A DNA stretch of 64,000 bases from Neoceratodus forsteri (GCA_016271365.2 CM057452.1:828040001-828104000); one strand, 5' to 3'; counted from the stretch's first letter, positions 10,195 to 21,164 are shown. The notes: generated from the sequence alone by a model not told the origin. A program made the numbers and translations.

Positions 10195-12000
10195 CTATCC
10201 ATTAAAAGCCTGTCCAAATAAGTAGGTTTTCAAAGCTGCCTTGAATGATTCTGTGGACAGGCACTCTCGAATCCGACAAGGTAGAGAATTCCACAGGGTC
10301 GGGGCCACAAAAGAAAAAGCTCTGGCCCTTGGTGACTGAAGACAGACCCTGGGAATCTCTAGCAATCCCTCATTGGCAGAGTGTAGTGAGTGTGAAGGGC
10401 AGTAGGGCTGAAGGAGATCTTGCAAGTAGCCCAGTCCCTGACCGTGTAGGATTTTATAGTTCAGCAATACGACCTTGAAGATGATTCTCCATCGCACAGG
10501 CAGCCAATGGAGTTCACGCAGCACAGGTGTGATATGGCACATTCTTCCCAATGTGGTCAACAACCTGGACACAGCATTCTGCACCAGCTGCAGGCGATGG
10601 AGAGCCACCCCCGGTAACCCTAGATATAGAGCATTCCAGTAGTCAAGACACAAAGAAACAAAGGCGTGAATCAGTATCGGAAGGTCATCGTGCGGAACTA
10701 GGCATTTTATCTGGGCAATATTCCTCAGATGGTAAAAGGCAGACCTGACAATGGCTGACACCTGTGCCTTCAGCGTCAGCCCACTGTCAAGAATTACTCC
10801 CAGATTCTGTACCTGTTCAGAAGTTCTCAACTGGTTACCCTCTAGCACAAGGCCAGAGGGCAGCCCAGGAGTCATCTTCTCTACACGGTGACCCAGGTTC
10901 ACTACCAACACCCCAGTCTTGCCTGGATTCAGTCTTAACCAGTTAGCACTCATCCAGTCCTGAATCTCAGTGAGGAAGTTGTTAAAGACCGATAAGGTGT
11001 CATTTTGTTCGGGTACAAAGGACATATAGAGCTGAGTATCATCTGTGTAGCAGTGAAAACTCAGCCCATAATGCCTTATAATGCCTCCCAATGGCAGCAT
11101 ATACACCATGAACAACATGGGGGAAGCACAGGGTCCTGTGGTACCACACAGGGCAGAGAAAAGGGAGCAGAGGAAAAAATTCCTGATACTACCCTCTGGG
11201 TTCTGCCCATAGGGAAAGAATGGAACCTTCTGAGGACTGTTCCTGACAGTCCACAGAGTAACTGCAGGTGATCTAGCAACATCCTATGGTCCACGGTGTC
11301 AAATGCTGCAGAGAGATCAAGAAGAACCAAGATTGAATGACTCCTCCAATCTCTCGCTATTAGGAGATCATTTAATACCCAAACCAACGCTGTCTCAGTA
11401 CTATGCCTCTTCCTGAAACTGGACTGGAGAGGATCATAGACTTCATGAGCAGTAAGAAAGTCCTCGAGCTGCAAAGCGACTACTTTCTCAATAACCTTAC
11501 CCAAAAAGGGAAGTTTAGAGATCGGTCTGTAGTTGGCAAGACAGTCAGGGTCAATGGAAGCTTTCTTCAAAAGGGGTATTAAGATAGCCTCTTTCAGAGG
11601 CTCCAGGAACACCCCTTGATCCAAAGAGCACTAGAATATCTCTGCGAGGATTGGTCCAATCACATCCATACACCCCACAAGGAGGCGTGTAGGACCAGGA
11701 TCCAAACTACAGCAAGTTGGTCACAAGCCCTGGACAATCTTCATGATATCCATGACTGCTGGCTGGTCAAAGTCTGCCCAGATAAACCAAGGGCCTGTAA
11801 CCTCGCAATGCTCATTTGAATGCTTTCTGCGGATCTCTGACCTGATGGACGACACCTTATCATCAAAAAAACAAGCAAACTCATCACACTTTATTTGTGA
11901 AAAGGGTCTCCGATCCTGCAGGCAGGCTGGATTGCAATCTGTCCATGGTTCAAAAGAGCTGGGCCAATCAATTTCTTGATGCAGCAATCTCCCTAGACAG
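10195..12000 (-). pseudogene. L2 reverse transcriptase
   Basis: The 182-codon frame (11076-11624) carries LANYRPISKLPFLGKVIEK, the fingers region, and LLDLSAAFDTVDHRMLL, catalytic motif A. The 307-codon frame (10195-11118) starts before YTDDTQLY (YTDD at 11038-11049) and ends with APTLWNSLPCRIRE and FKAALKTYLF, the standard C terminus of L2 proteins. One frame change near 11100 separates the two. The 88-codon frame 11721-11987 belongs to the endonuclease-RT linker. Catalytic aspartates are present, so decay is recent. The enzyme would copy L2 RNA, and in some genomes SINE RNA, at nicked sites. Confidence 0.88.
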
Positions 12001-12101
12001 GAACTCTGCCTTCTTATGGGAGATTTCTGACTGATAGTCCAAATAATGGGCCATCAGTCTAAGTTGTCATCCTCCAGGTCAGATTTCCACCAGCAGCATT
12101 C

Positions 12102-13300
12102 CTACCTTTGCTCCACTCTCCTCAGCTCCGTCAATGTCCCATCAAACCATGGGAACTGAGGGTGGAGGGAGTGGGGGCAAACACGTACAGGTGCTATGGA
12201 ATCCAGAGCCTCCAGTACCACTCTATTATAGTGCCCCACTAAGGCATCTGGTTCTGTGCACTCCGTAGGCCAACTCGATAGGTCCAGCACTGCCATTAGA
12301 CCCTCAGGGGTAGCTCCCCTCAAAGGGTGGTACCAGACCATCTCCAAAGGGGTTGGTCTCATAGGAGGGGCCACAAAACTGAACCTTATGGAGTGATGGT
12401 CAGACCACAACTGGTTCCACCACCAGCTCTGTGATCTCCATCCCCAGAGTGAACACCAGATCCAAGGAGTGACCTTGAGTATGGGTAGCAGTAGTAACAA
12501 CCTGTGTAAAGCCCAACAAAATCATTAGTTGGAGGAAGTTTTGACCAAAATGAGAGAGTTCATCATTGAACCAGGTGTTGAAGTCCCCCAGGACCAGCCA
12601 CCTGGAAGACTCCAACACCAGGTCGACAATGAAGTCTACAACTTCCTGCAGAAAAACGTTCCTGTTACCGGGTGGACGGTAAATGAGTAAAATTCTGCTG
12701 CCCACACCTGCTCCCATGATACACTCAAAGGATCTGGGGATCACCACTGGAACTTCCACAAGGCCCAGTTTCTATTTAAAACAAATAGGGAGCTCCCCCC
12801 TTAATCCAACCTCAGGCGATGTATCACCGAGTACCTGGCTGGAATAGCTGACTCCAATATGGGACCAGCATTTTCATCCAGCCAAGTTTCAGTGATGCAA
12901 GCCAGGTCAGGTGACTCAACAAGATCAGCAATAATTGTTCTCTTGTTCTTTATAGACCTGGCATTGCATAACTTCGCCTGGGTTGGATGAGAGGCCTTGG
13001 AGGAGCAGGCTACTTGCCCACTATAAGGGGAGCCCTTGGGTATGAGAACCAGGCATTGCAAACCTTTATCCTGGACCCATTTCACCCCAGGGCATCTCCC
13101 TGACCTCACCACCATAATCCCTTTGCTCTTCTCCCCGCCGGTGGAAGAACCCCGCTCCCCTCTGCCTCCTCTGTGCAATCCCCAAGGCACAACAACATCT
13201 ATAAACCTCAGGTTGCAATGGGAGGCAGTTGGAGGGGTGCACATCCCTCAGCCTAGAGGGGAATAGCACCTGCCCACAGAAACTTGGTCCCAGCACATGC
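12102..13300 (-). pseudogene. L2 endonuclease domain
   Basis: The 147-codon frame 12801-13244 contains LCNARSIKNKRTIIADL and ITETWLDE, the first two endonuclease motifs. The 119-codon frame 12400-12759 contains RILLIYRPPGN and LVLGDFNTWF, the metal-binding GDFN motif, then HSLDLVF. The frame 12102-12500 has WSDHHSIRFSF, the catalytic SDH. So all core motifs of the APE-type endonuclease can be found, spread over two reading frames. It nicks target DNA for primed reverse transcription in active copies. The start codon near 13300 is not certain. Confidence 0.85.
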
Positions 13301-14731
13301 TAATGTAAAATAAATTCTACTATATCAACCACAGACTAATTTAAATTAATAAATATCTTACAAAAACAAAAATAAATGTCATAAGACTAACTTAAACCAC
13401 CAAACCCCTCCTTCCCTCCTCCCCTCCTCTCACATAGCAAAGAAGAGCATTCAATACACAAAAAACAAAATAAAATAAAACAGTTTTCCATTGGGATGGA
13501 GCTCTCACCCCCACCCTTATTATCCAATATCTGTGGTGCTTTCACTACCACTAAACAAAGTTATTAGTTTCTGCCTCCAGACAAGGAATGGAGGGCTCTC
13601 ACCACCTTCTTCTTGCTGCAGTACTCACAAAATATACCCAGAACTATCAGAGCTCTCTCATTATCTCTGAAAGGGAGTAAAGAAATATCCAAAAGTTAAC
13701 AGATAAATAAAGTCAGATAAAAACAGTCACTAAGAGGTTCTCTCACAACCTCCTCCAAAGAAATAAAATCAGTAATAATCCTGGTCCCTTAAAACAAAGG
13801 ACCACAAACAGCCAGTCGAATCAGGATTTTACAGTTCCCAAGGCAGAAATTTACTAGTCAAAAACTGAGTTCCAGGCAATGAAACAGGAGATAATCTGAC
13901 ACAGCACAGTAGTAGCTGATGAATTACATGAAACCACACATCTTCAGGGTAGGGGAAAAGCAGGAGGGGAAGCCCCATAGCCCCCAGAGACCCTGGACAA
14001 CACAGATGACCCCACCATCCACCAACTGTGAGGTAATCTATGCCCCTCGCCCCAACCCTAATCCTCCGATGGAAGTCCAGGGAGCTGAGTCCAGGGAACT
14101 CCAGGCCCACAGAAGAAACCCCCACAGCCAACCCCAACACCAGCCCAAGAAAACTTGCAGCAGTTAACAGCTGTTACTCACAACCTTGTAGCTGTAATAG
14201 TCGGCGATGGCACATCAAAAAGCTTCCAACTCCAGACCCAGGTATCACTTGCTTGGAGAATCAGAATTTTAATCTCCAAAGAACTGGCTCCAAAAAAGAC
14301 CAAACTTGAAGGCTCCAAAGCTCCCAAATTCAAATCCTCTTGAAACCACACTTCGAGCAGCCGGGTCACCAACAAATACCAGCACTCGAATCAATCTAAA
14401 GTGAGCCTCCTTAGTGCCATATAGACACTAGGAAAACAGTCCCATATGCTGCACTAAGGAGTCACTGGCTTAGCGTTCATTGGCAACTGAAAGGCATAGA
14501 TAATCCCAGTGAATAAAAAGAAGGTGAAAATGCCGAGTGAGTCCAAGTTTATTAAAAACCAACGACTGGGTTGAAAAATAAAACCGATCGCAAAGAAAAT
14601 GTCTCCGAGGGACTAGCACATAAAATCAAACAAGCAGCAAACTTAATAAGACATTAAAACAATGCATTACAGAGCTAAGTTTGTTTGTAGCTGACCCAGC
14701 ATGGTCGCCATCTTGAAACGCTTCCACTGCT
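13301..14731 (-). other. L2 5' leader region
   Basis: This sequence belongs to the L2 insertion, since Penelope coding sequence resumes only after 14731. Open frames such as 13829-14140 (minus) show no gag-like or other motif, so I read it as an untranslated leader that would hold the internal promoter. A 100-bp part of it (13891-13991) recurs at 19549-19648. Composition is purine/pyrimidine skewed with a C-rich stretch at 13390-13430. Confidence 0.6.
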
Positions 14732-14734
14732 AGT

Positions 14735-15010
14735 GGCTTTAAAAAAAGTATAAATTAATATAAATGTTTTATTAGGAATAATGATGAAAAATCGACCATA
14801 GCCAGACATTTCAATGCAGCCAAATATCAGATCAGCCCATTGTGATTTATGTGGTGTGAAAATGTTTTAAAGCCAGAAAGGGGAGGTGAATGGGAAAAAC
14901 GTTTACTGAAATTTGATGGGTGGTGGATAGACAGATTAAATAGCATTAGTCCAATACATGGGTTAAATGAGGAGATGAAATAGACAGGATTTATTTGCGG
15001 CATTTGATGT
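14735..15010 (+). pseudogene. Penelope C-terminal tail
   Basis: Frames read NDEKSTIARHFNAAKY, then RGGEWEKRLLKFDGWWIDRL and SPIHGLNEEM. This is the C-terminal part of the GIY-YIG domain and tail of Penelope-like proteins (RHF, RGG, LL, W, GLNEE). It fits directly after the YIGKTTR motif that stops at 10063, so it is the same element across the L2 insertion. At least one frame shift and stop are present. Confidence 0.75.
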
Positions 15011-16079
15011 AGAACATTACATCAAAAGTTAAAACTATGTTATAAATATAAGTTGTTTTTTTATTTATCTTCCAGATTATACATTACAAGATCCATATTT
15101 GAGTACAATACTTGCTCACTATGAAAATTAAGTTTGAGTAAAATTCATGTCCCCACCAATCCCAATTCTGTATACTGAATATGTTAATCACATTTGTTTT
15201 TCTCATTTAGAATACATTAGCCAAGTAAAGGCTATAATAATAAGGTGGGTACTGTGAACCAGAATCCCAAAAACTCAATTTTGACTGAGAAAATACAAAA
15301 AATAACCTGCTAATGGTAAATAGCATTAGGCACTGATTCCCTTTGTCACACAGTGGTGTGAGTTCATAAGAAAGGTTCCATAAGTTCAGACTGGGCAGGA
15401 ATGGGTGTCTAGACAGACACAGGAGTAAGGTCACCATGATCCTCACCCCCACCTGACCTGCCCAGAGTGTCACTTGTTCAAATGGGACAAGAAAGAGTTT
15501 CTCACAAAAAGTGCAATGGTGATTTGAGATCGCTGAGAATCAGAGCATTCAAACACATTATCACAAGGTATGTACATATTTGTCTGCCTGTTGGAAAGAA
15601 ACAGATAAAGCAATACAAAATGGAACAAATCGCTTTATGTCATTTAATTACAGCCAGCAAAATTTCAGGAAAAGAGAGAATGGCAAATTAAGATGGAGAA
15701 AATAATACAAAGGGTGAGTGTCTATAACGTAATAATGGTTAGCACTAATAGAAAGACATGTTTTCTCAAGTTTTTTTTATCTAGAATCTTAGATAAAATA
15801 TATGCCATCTAATTAAAGAAGGCAACTTCTGCATACTGCATTGACAAAAAATTGAATATCTCTGCTGCTTACATTTTAAACTAGAGATTATAAAACTTAT
15901 AAAAAACAGAGGGTGAAAGTATCTAAAGCAAATTGAAAACAAAACTGATAAAATGAAATAATATGGCAAAGTAAATACAGGGGGGCAGACACTTAACCAC
16001 AATATTTTATATAGATTAGATATGATATTCATGATCAGAATAAAATAAATATAAATGTGTTGATATGAAAACAACTTTT
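15011..16079. other. Unassigned, AT-rich
   Basis: About 1 kb of AT-rich sequence, probably including the 3' UTR of the Penelope copy to the left. A 74-codon open frame at 15467-15691 is rich in Lys and Arg and is not recognised. The minus-strand frame 15781-16074 is low-complexity hydrophobic. I see no splice-site and exon pattern. Confidence 0.4.
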
Positions 16080-16900
16080 TAAATATGAATTATTTACTTT
16101 GAATCTTCAGTGAATACAACAACTTGGTCCATACAGATCACTGGGACAATGGAGAAAACCAGGGACAGCTGCTATAAGGTTCACTGCAAGCAGGAATGTC
16201 CCCTTACGGAAGGTGCTGCCACTGCTGCAGTACCAATACAAGAAACTGGTTCAAACATCTAAGGACCAATGAGAGATTAAATATCAAGGAACATATTACA
16301 TGTAATTCAGTAATGTGGCATACATTATATTGTGCCCATGCTGAAAATTATAAAAAGGCAAAACTAAAAGGGCTCTTAAGATTTGGATCAGCAAACATAA
16401 AAAATAACATAAAACTGAAGAATGAAAACTCATCAATAGCCAAGCATTTTAGTAAGGCAGGCCACACACCAACATCCCTCAGGTTTTGGGGAATTGAAAT
16501 GGTCAATATACCCCCTACAGGTGGTGATACAAAAAAATAAATACTTGGAAAAATATGAGCTGTTCTGGATATTTACTTTAGAAGCACTGGATACTAATGT
16601 TGGTATGAATGAAGAAAATTGGCCAGTTTCTTGGTAAAAGCTTATACCAATATGCAGCATATACAAGACCTCATTCACATTGAGTGCACTTACTTTTGCT
16701 GAATCACATTTTCTCATTTTGTCTCATGTCTGGAAATGTTTCAAGTTTGCCATTCTCTGTAACTATTCTGAATTATTGTTGCAACTGATGTCTTTTGTCT
16801 CTATGACCTGAAATAATTCATATTCTGCTGGATCTGTTTGTTTCTCGAATTACTGTTTGTAACTGATGTCTTCTTGTGAATATTGTATGTATTCCTATCT
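16080..16900 (+). mobile_element. Second Penelope-like copy, C-terminal fragment
   Basis: The 114-codon frame 16196-16540 has a Cys-rich start (CCHCC), LNIKEHITCNSVMWHTLYC and SSIAKHFSKAGHTPTSLRFW, then PPTGGDTKK. These are the Cys motif, pre-GIY region and C-terminal RHF..GH..LRF..IE motifs of Penelope GIY-YIG proteins. The downstream frame gives NEENWPVSW. The canonical YVGKT core is decayed to CAHAENYKKAKL. It is truncated at the 5' end and has a 3' UTR-like tail to about 16900. Divergence from the copy at 7-15 kb suggests a different subfamily. Confidence 0.75.
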
Positions 16901-16904
16901 CCGC

Positions 16905-16985
16905 ACCCCTGGGTAGCACCTGAAAATGAACCTCAGCTCAGTGTGTCTGTCCCAGTTAAAAAATGTTTAAATGAAAAAATTAAAA
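16905..16985 (+). repeat. SINE/LINE tail fragment
   Basis: cacctgaaaatgaacctcag, followed by tcagtgtgtctgtcccagtt and an A-rich end, matches the tail of the SINE at 2166-2375 and the reverse complement of the tail at 27545-27615. No tRNA-like head precedes it, so it is a 5'-truncated SINE or the tail of its partner LINE. Confidence 0.5.
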
Positions 16986-18555
16986 ATACTTTCTATGCTG
17001 GAGATAAACTGCCCTTAAATTGACATTTTCCCCTCACTTCAGATGTCTATTCAGAATAATCGTATTACAGTGTTGTTATAATTTCTAAATTTTTAATTTG
17101 AGATAAATATGTTTTTACTAATCTTTGGGTTTTAATGCCTTCAGGATTAACATTAACCTAAACTCAACCCCCCCCCCAAAAAAAAAACTCCACCTGAATC
17201 AGTCATTGGTATCCTTGAGTCAGAACTTTAAGCTTTGAATGCCTAATATTAACTACTACTGACTCTTTTGTGTGACACCTGGGATTACAAAAAAAAACAA
17301 AAAAACAAAGGCTTAATTGTTTATTTAAGTTGTTAAAATCACGAGACATGAATAAGTTGGCACTGTGATGGTAAAGTAACTTGTGCCGGATTTCAAAATC
17401 ACCTACAGCTAGCTGGGGTGAGTTGCTTGCCAGCAAGCCTGGCAGCTGGAGTGCTCTCACAAAAGCCAGAGGCCAAAGGCCATTGCTATTGTTGCCTGTT
17501 ACCCAGGCAACTGGAGACAGTGTTGACTGGGGTGGGCCATTGGTGTAGGAACATCGCGGGTGTCTGGTGTCATCTGCATGTCATTCTGTCTTTCACACCT
17601 CTACTAGCTCTATAAAAGTGTAGTGTGAAAAGTATTTAGTGTGTTAGTTGACTCATTAAGAGCAACAAACTACACAGTCTGAACAGAACTATGCTAAGCA
17701 GCAACCCAGCCGGCTTTTACTTTTCCAAACTTGCTAAAAAAAAAGGCAGTACAATACAACAGGATTTTAACACAATGCTTAATCATTTTTAAACTAGATG
17801 TAAGTGCCATAGCAAGAGAACTACCTGTATATATTCAAGTAAGATTGAATTTATCAAAGAAAAGTGAAAACAATTTGTCAAAATAATCGGCTCATAAAAG
17901 TAATAATTAAATACGTGTTTTGCAAATTTCTTTTAGGTGCACAACTGAAGCATCTTGTGAAAAATAAAGGAGTTCCCTTTGACATTTTAAAATGAAATGG
18001 CCTTGTACTGTCAATATTTTTGGTGAAAAAGGAAACAATGAATAAAAAATTAATCTCTTTCTCATTCACAAAGATATCGAAGAAATATGCATGTGGGAAC
18101 ACTATGGACAGTGTGACTTATTTAGGGAGAGGTTTACTCTACAGTCTTCATGACTATATTACAATGGTGATTGTATTTAAAACAAAATAAATACATGTGT
18201 GAAACAAGTGTATAAATGCATTTTTTAGTTGTACTAAGTAATTCACAATATTGGTGTTGGTATTGAATCAAATGCTATTTTTGGTGACTGGTAGTATACT
18301 TACTAAGAAGAGTGTTTGAAAAAGATTTTAAATTGAGATTATTGGTACCAAACAAGTTTCTGTTTGATGGAGTACTAAGTACGTTTATCAACTGTTTGAC
18401 AGAGCTGAAAAAAAATGGATGGAAGAAGGAATTGGAATTAGTTGAAGAATGAATAAGTACAAGTAAGCCATTTTTGAGAAATTGGTTCAGTATGTCACCA
18501 GTTACAATATGTAATTGAAACAATTTGTGCTGAAATTAAATATGCTTACAGTATA

Positions 18556-18558
<3 letters not shown>
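16986..18558. other. Unassigned, AT-rich
   Basis: No recognisable gene or repeat family. It contains a C9/A10 homopolymer junction near 17170-17187 and an A-rich run at 17290-17310. A TATA-like ctataaaag at 17610 lies in a block (17400-17700) of higher GC, but no exon or LTR can be supported. Confidence 0.4.

Positions 18559-18616
<58 letters not shown>
18559..18616. repeat. (TA)29 microsatellite
   Basis: An uninterrupted TA dinucleotide array of about 58 bp. It sits directly at the left outer edge of a fold-back repeat, mirroring the (TA)n at 21140-21164. Confidence 0.95.
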
Positions 18617-18620
<4 letters not shown>

Positions 18621-18630
18621 TATATAAATT

Positions 18631-18975
18631 GCAAAAAACTTCATTAATGCTCTAGTTAGGGTTAACGTGACAAAAGTAGGAAATGTGGTGTTAGGGTGTC
18701 CAATCCCACCCCCCACCCCACTACAGGAAGCACTGCATTTGTGGGATGTGCCTTGGGGTTCTCAAGCCTAAGGTTCACCACATTGTCATACACTGTTTCC
18801 ATCTGACCTTACAGATGAAATGTGGTCAGTGTTAGGCTTGAGAACCCCGAGGTACATCCCACAGCTGCTGTGCTGCCTGGAGTGTGTGGGGGTGTTAGGA
18901 TTGGAAACCCTAATGCCACATTTCCCTGCTTTTGTTGCTTTAATGCTAACTATCGCATTAACAACATTTTTTTGA
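18631..18975. repeat. Left palindrome of fold-back element
   Basis: The arms 18631-18782 and 18819-18975 pair as inverted repeats: ggaaatgtggtgttagggt against its complement ending taatgccacatttccc, and ggggttctcaagcctaa against ttaggcttgagaacccc. The spacer is about 36 bp. Arm identity is roughly 80%. Confidence 0.8.
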
Positions 18976-19548
18976 AATTTATTCCCTTACTTTTTGGGAT
19001 GGTATAATCGTATCTTTATTTGCCTGTGGGAGCACATGGCCCTCCAGACCCTGCACTCCCATCCCTCCATAGATGAGTATATGTATGTAGCTGTGGAAGT
19101 ACAGGGCCCTTTGGGGCCTGCACTTCCATTTATAGGATAACAGTAACCAAATTGTCGGCATAGCCATCTTATTACCCCACCTTATGTACTTGGTACAGAA
19201 AATTTTCAAATCCCCACCAAAATGTAATTCTGCACAACAGAATTGCTATTCTGCAACACAGGTGTGAAAACACATTTTAGCAAGAATTTGAAAAATAACA
19301 GCTGTGACATATGTGAGGTGGGGTAATGAGATGGGTATGTTGAAAATTTGGGGTCAAAATAATAAACATTTCCAATGTTACAAGTGTGCATAGCAAAATT
19401 GCAATGAATGGGTCTAACTTTGCCATTTTTACATATTTTACATATCGGACAATGAGAGAGAGGGGAGGGACTGCTAGACCACCAGGGATAATATTTAATG
19501 TACATATGTTGACATATTTTCAACATGGCCTTCTTATGACCTCACCTC

Positions 19549-19648
19549 ATAATCTGACACAGCACAGTGGTAGCTAATGAATTACATGAAACCACACATC
19601 TTCAGGGTAGGTGAAAGCAAGAGGGGAAGCCCTGTAGCCCCCAGAGAC
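19549..19648 (-). repeat. 100-bp repeat matching the L2 leader
   Basis: From ataatctgacacagcacagt to gcccccagagac this segment is about 90% identical to 13891-13991, which lies inside the L2 5' leader. Because that L2 is on the minus strand, this is either a minus-strand L2 leader fragment or an independent repeat present in both places. Confidence 0.75.
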
Positions 19649-19680
19649 TTGTGACAGTAGTTTTCTAGTCTGTGGGAAAA

Positions 19681-20068
19681 TGACAGCAATTCTTTGGCAC
19701 TGTGCTGCAAAGGAACAGTTGGGGGTTTTGGGATGAAATTTGGAGGGAACGCAGCCGACATCTCACAGATGTGCCTTTCAGTGTTGTGTTGAAAAAATAT
19801 TACATGGCAGCAAAGTTACAGCACTCCAAATTTGATGTTTTTTTCCCATAGGATAACATTACGGTGCCCGACGCATAACAGGAATCCTTTGGCACCCTGC
19901 TGCAAAATAACGGTTTAGTCTTTTTTCCTGAAATTTGGAGGGAAGACAGCCAACAGTCCACAGATGTGCTTTTCAGTGGTTTTGTGAAAAAATATTACAG
20001 GGAGGCAAAGTTATGGTGCTCTAAACTTCTCTTTTTTCCTATAGGATAACATTATGGCGTTCACCGTG
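19681..20068 (+). repeat. Two tandem units of a ~195-bp satellite
   Basis: Units 19681-19874 and 19875-20068 align end to end (ctttggcac.ctgctgcaaa, tgaaatttggaggga, acagatgtgc.tttcagtg, gtgaaaaaatattaca.gg and ataggataacatta are common). Identity is about 80%. The start of a third unit (accgtgcctttcagg) follows. No coding function is evident. Confidence 0.8.
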
Positions 20069-20264
20069 CCTTTCAGGGCCCGTATCTTGGAAACGGTGCA
20101 AGATACAGACTTTTCGTCAGAAAAATGCTTAGCCCCCAGAAGGGGGCTAAGTACAAAACTAGCCAGGACAGTCATAAATCATATTGCTTTTACATTTTTT
20201 TTCCTACTTCGTACGGTTCCAGAGATATTACCCATTTAGTATTCCAAGTCCTAATTTTCTGCTC

Positions 20265-20706
20265 CGATACCCATTGTTATGTATACATTCTTTGTACTCA
20301 CTTTCTTTCTCTATGCAGGTTTTGGGGAAACCCAGCCTGTGAGCTTACATTACTGTTACCATTGCCCTTTCTGCTTGCGGTTCCGTACCCATTTCACTTA
20401 CCATTGACGTCTACGCCACCATGTGCGTTATCCTTGCGTTTTCATTTGCCCTTGCATTTCTGTTATTTTTTGCCATTTGTGTCTACAGTACTGTTTCTCT
20501 TTCTGTTTCACTTTGCATCACCATGCCCATTGACATTTCTGTTTGCAGGCACCATGTTACTATGTGACAACACATCACATGGCAGACCGTTCCCGTCTAC
20601 GCTACCGTGTGCGTTACTCTTTCTGTTCTCATTCGCACTTGCGTTACCATGTGTGCCACTGTTAGTGCTTCTGTTTGCATTGCTGTTCCTGTTACCATGC
20701 CATTAA
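20265..20706 (+). repeat. Degenerate short-period tract
   Basis: The region repeats words such as gttaccatg, tgcgtta, ttctgtt and tttgc with an irregular 6-12 base rhythm, so one frame stays open for 193 codons (20125-20706) with a Leu/Phe/Pro-rich, biased composition. I read this as cryptic simple sequence and not as a gene. Confidence 0.6.
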
Positions 20707-20792
20707 GACATGGGGAGCGGCAACTGGAGGGCCCCGCCCCCACTGCATTACATTCACTATTTCTCATTACTATTCTCAAAAGAGGGAAATTT

Positions 20793-21140
20793 GAGGCAAA
20801 AACTCAGTTTAATGCATTAGTTAGGTTTTCCACAGTGAAAAAAGTGAGGAAATTTGGTGTTAGGGTTGAAAACCCCTTGGACCCCCACCCACCCCCAACT
20901 GGCATTGGTGTGTGCATTGGGGTCGTCGGTCCCAACTCTCACCCCATTCTCCTATACTTCTGCTGTTTTACACATGTGATGGGGTGAGAGTTAGCTGATG
21001 ACTCCCAAAGCACACCCCAATGTCAAGCCATGGGGTGGGCGGGGGTCCAAGGGGGTTTTCAACTCTAACACCAAATTTCCTCACTTTTGTCGCTGTGGAA
21101 CAACCATAACTAATGCATTACATGGATTTTTTGCCTCTAA
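20793..21140. repeat. Right palindrome of fold-back element
   Basis: Arms 20793-20946 and 20979-21140 are inverted repeats with about 88% identity: gtgaggaaatttggtgttag against ctaacaccaaatttcctcac, and ctctcaccccat against atggggtgagag. The loop is about 32 bp. The right end touches the (TA)n at 21140. Confidence 0.85.
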
Positions 21141-21164
21141 TATATATATATATATATATATATT
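21140..21164. repeat. (TA)n microsatellite
   Basis: About 12 TA units directly at the right edge of the fold-back element. It forms the counterpart of the longer TA array at 18559. Confidence 0.95.

Larger units (their letters stand above)
10085..14731 (-). mobile_element. L2-clade LINE, nearly full length
   Basis: On the minus strand it has a 1.4 kb 5' region, an apurinic-type endonuclease (12102-13300), RT (10195-12000) and a short 3' UTR ending in tataaataaattttgac near 10090. The left junction has runs of aaaaaagtc and the right junction aaaaaaagt, giving a possible target duplication aaaaaaagt. The 5' terminus near 14731 carries an aagatggcgaccatg stretch, a start common to LINE leaders. 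Frames are changed only a few times, so it is among the youngest insertions here. It interrupts the Penelope element within the GIY-YIG domain. Confidence 0.85.
7040..15010 (+). mobile_element. Penelope-like element, split by three insertions
   Basis: Plus-strand peptides from 7130-8158, 8420-8550, 9207-10075 and 14735-15010 line up in order with a GIY-YIG-bearing Penelope-like element of the Neptune/Poseidon type: basic N-terminal region, RT core, finger-like Cys region, GIY-YIG nuclease and C-terminal tail. It is interrupted by a CR1 tail (8159-8420), a pair of 208-bp direct repeats with spacer (8551-9205) and an L2 LINE (10085-14731). Every segment has stops. Limits at both ends are approximate because the UTRs have no landmarks. 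Confidence 0.8.
18617..21139. mobile_element. Composite fold-back element bounded by (TA)n
   Basis: Four related arms of about 150 bp occur as two palindromes, one at each end: 18631-18782 (+) with 18819-18975 (-), and 20793-20946 (+) with 20979-21140 (-). The outermost arms are also inverted copies of each other (gcaaaaaactt, then aatgc.ctagttagg, then gacaaaagt.aggaaat.tggtgttag), so the whole 2.5 kb block has terminal inverted repeats. Both ends abut TA microsatellites. The interior holds a 195-bp tandem satellite and other short repeats, with no transposase. A nonautonomous fold-back transposon is the simplest reading. Two separate MITE insertions next to TA tracts are the alternative. 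Confidence 0.5.

Noticed and set aside
13829..14167. Open frames in the L2 leader as an ORF1
   Set aside because: No coiled coil, RRM, zinc knuckle or esterase motif. Frames on both strands are of similar length, as in noncoding GC-rich sequence.
20125..20706. 193-codon open frame on the plus strand
   Set aside because: The frame stays open because of a short-period degenerate repeat. The product is a Leu/Phe/Pro-rich string without domain or initiator context.
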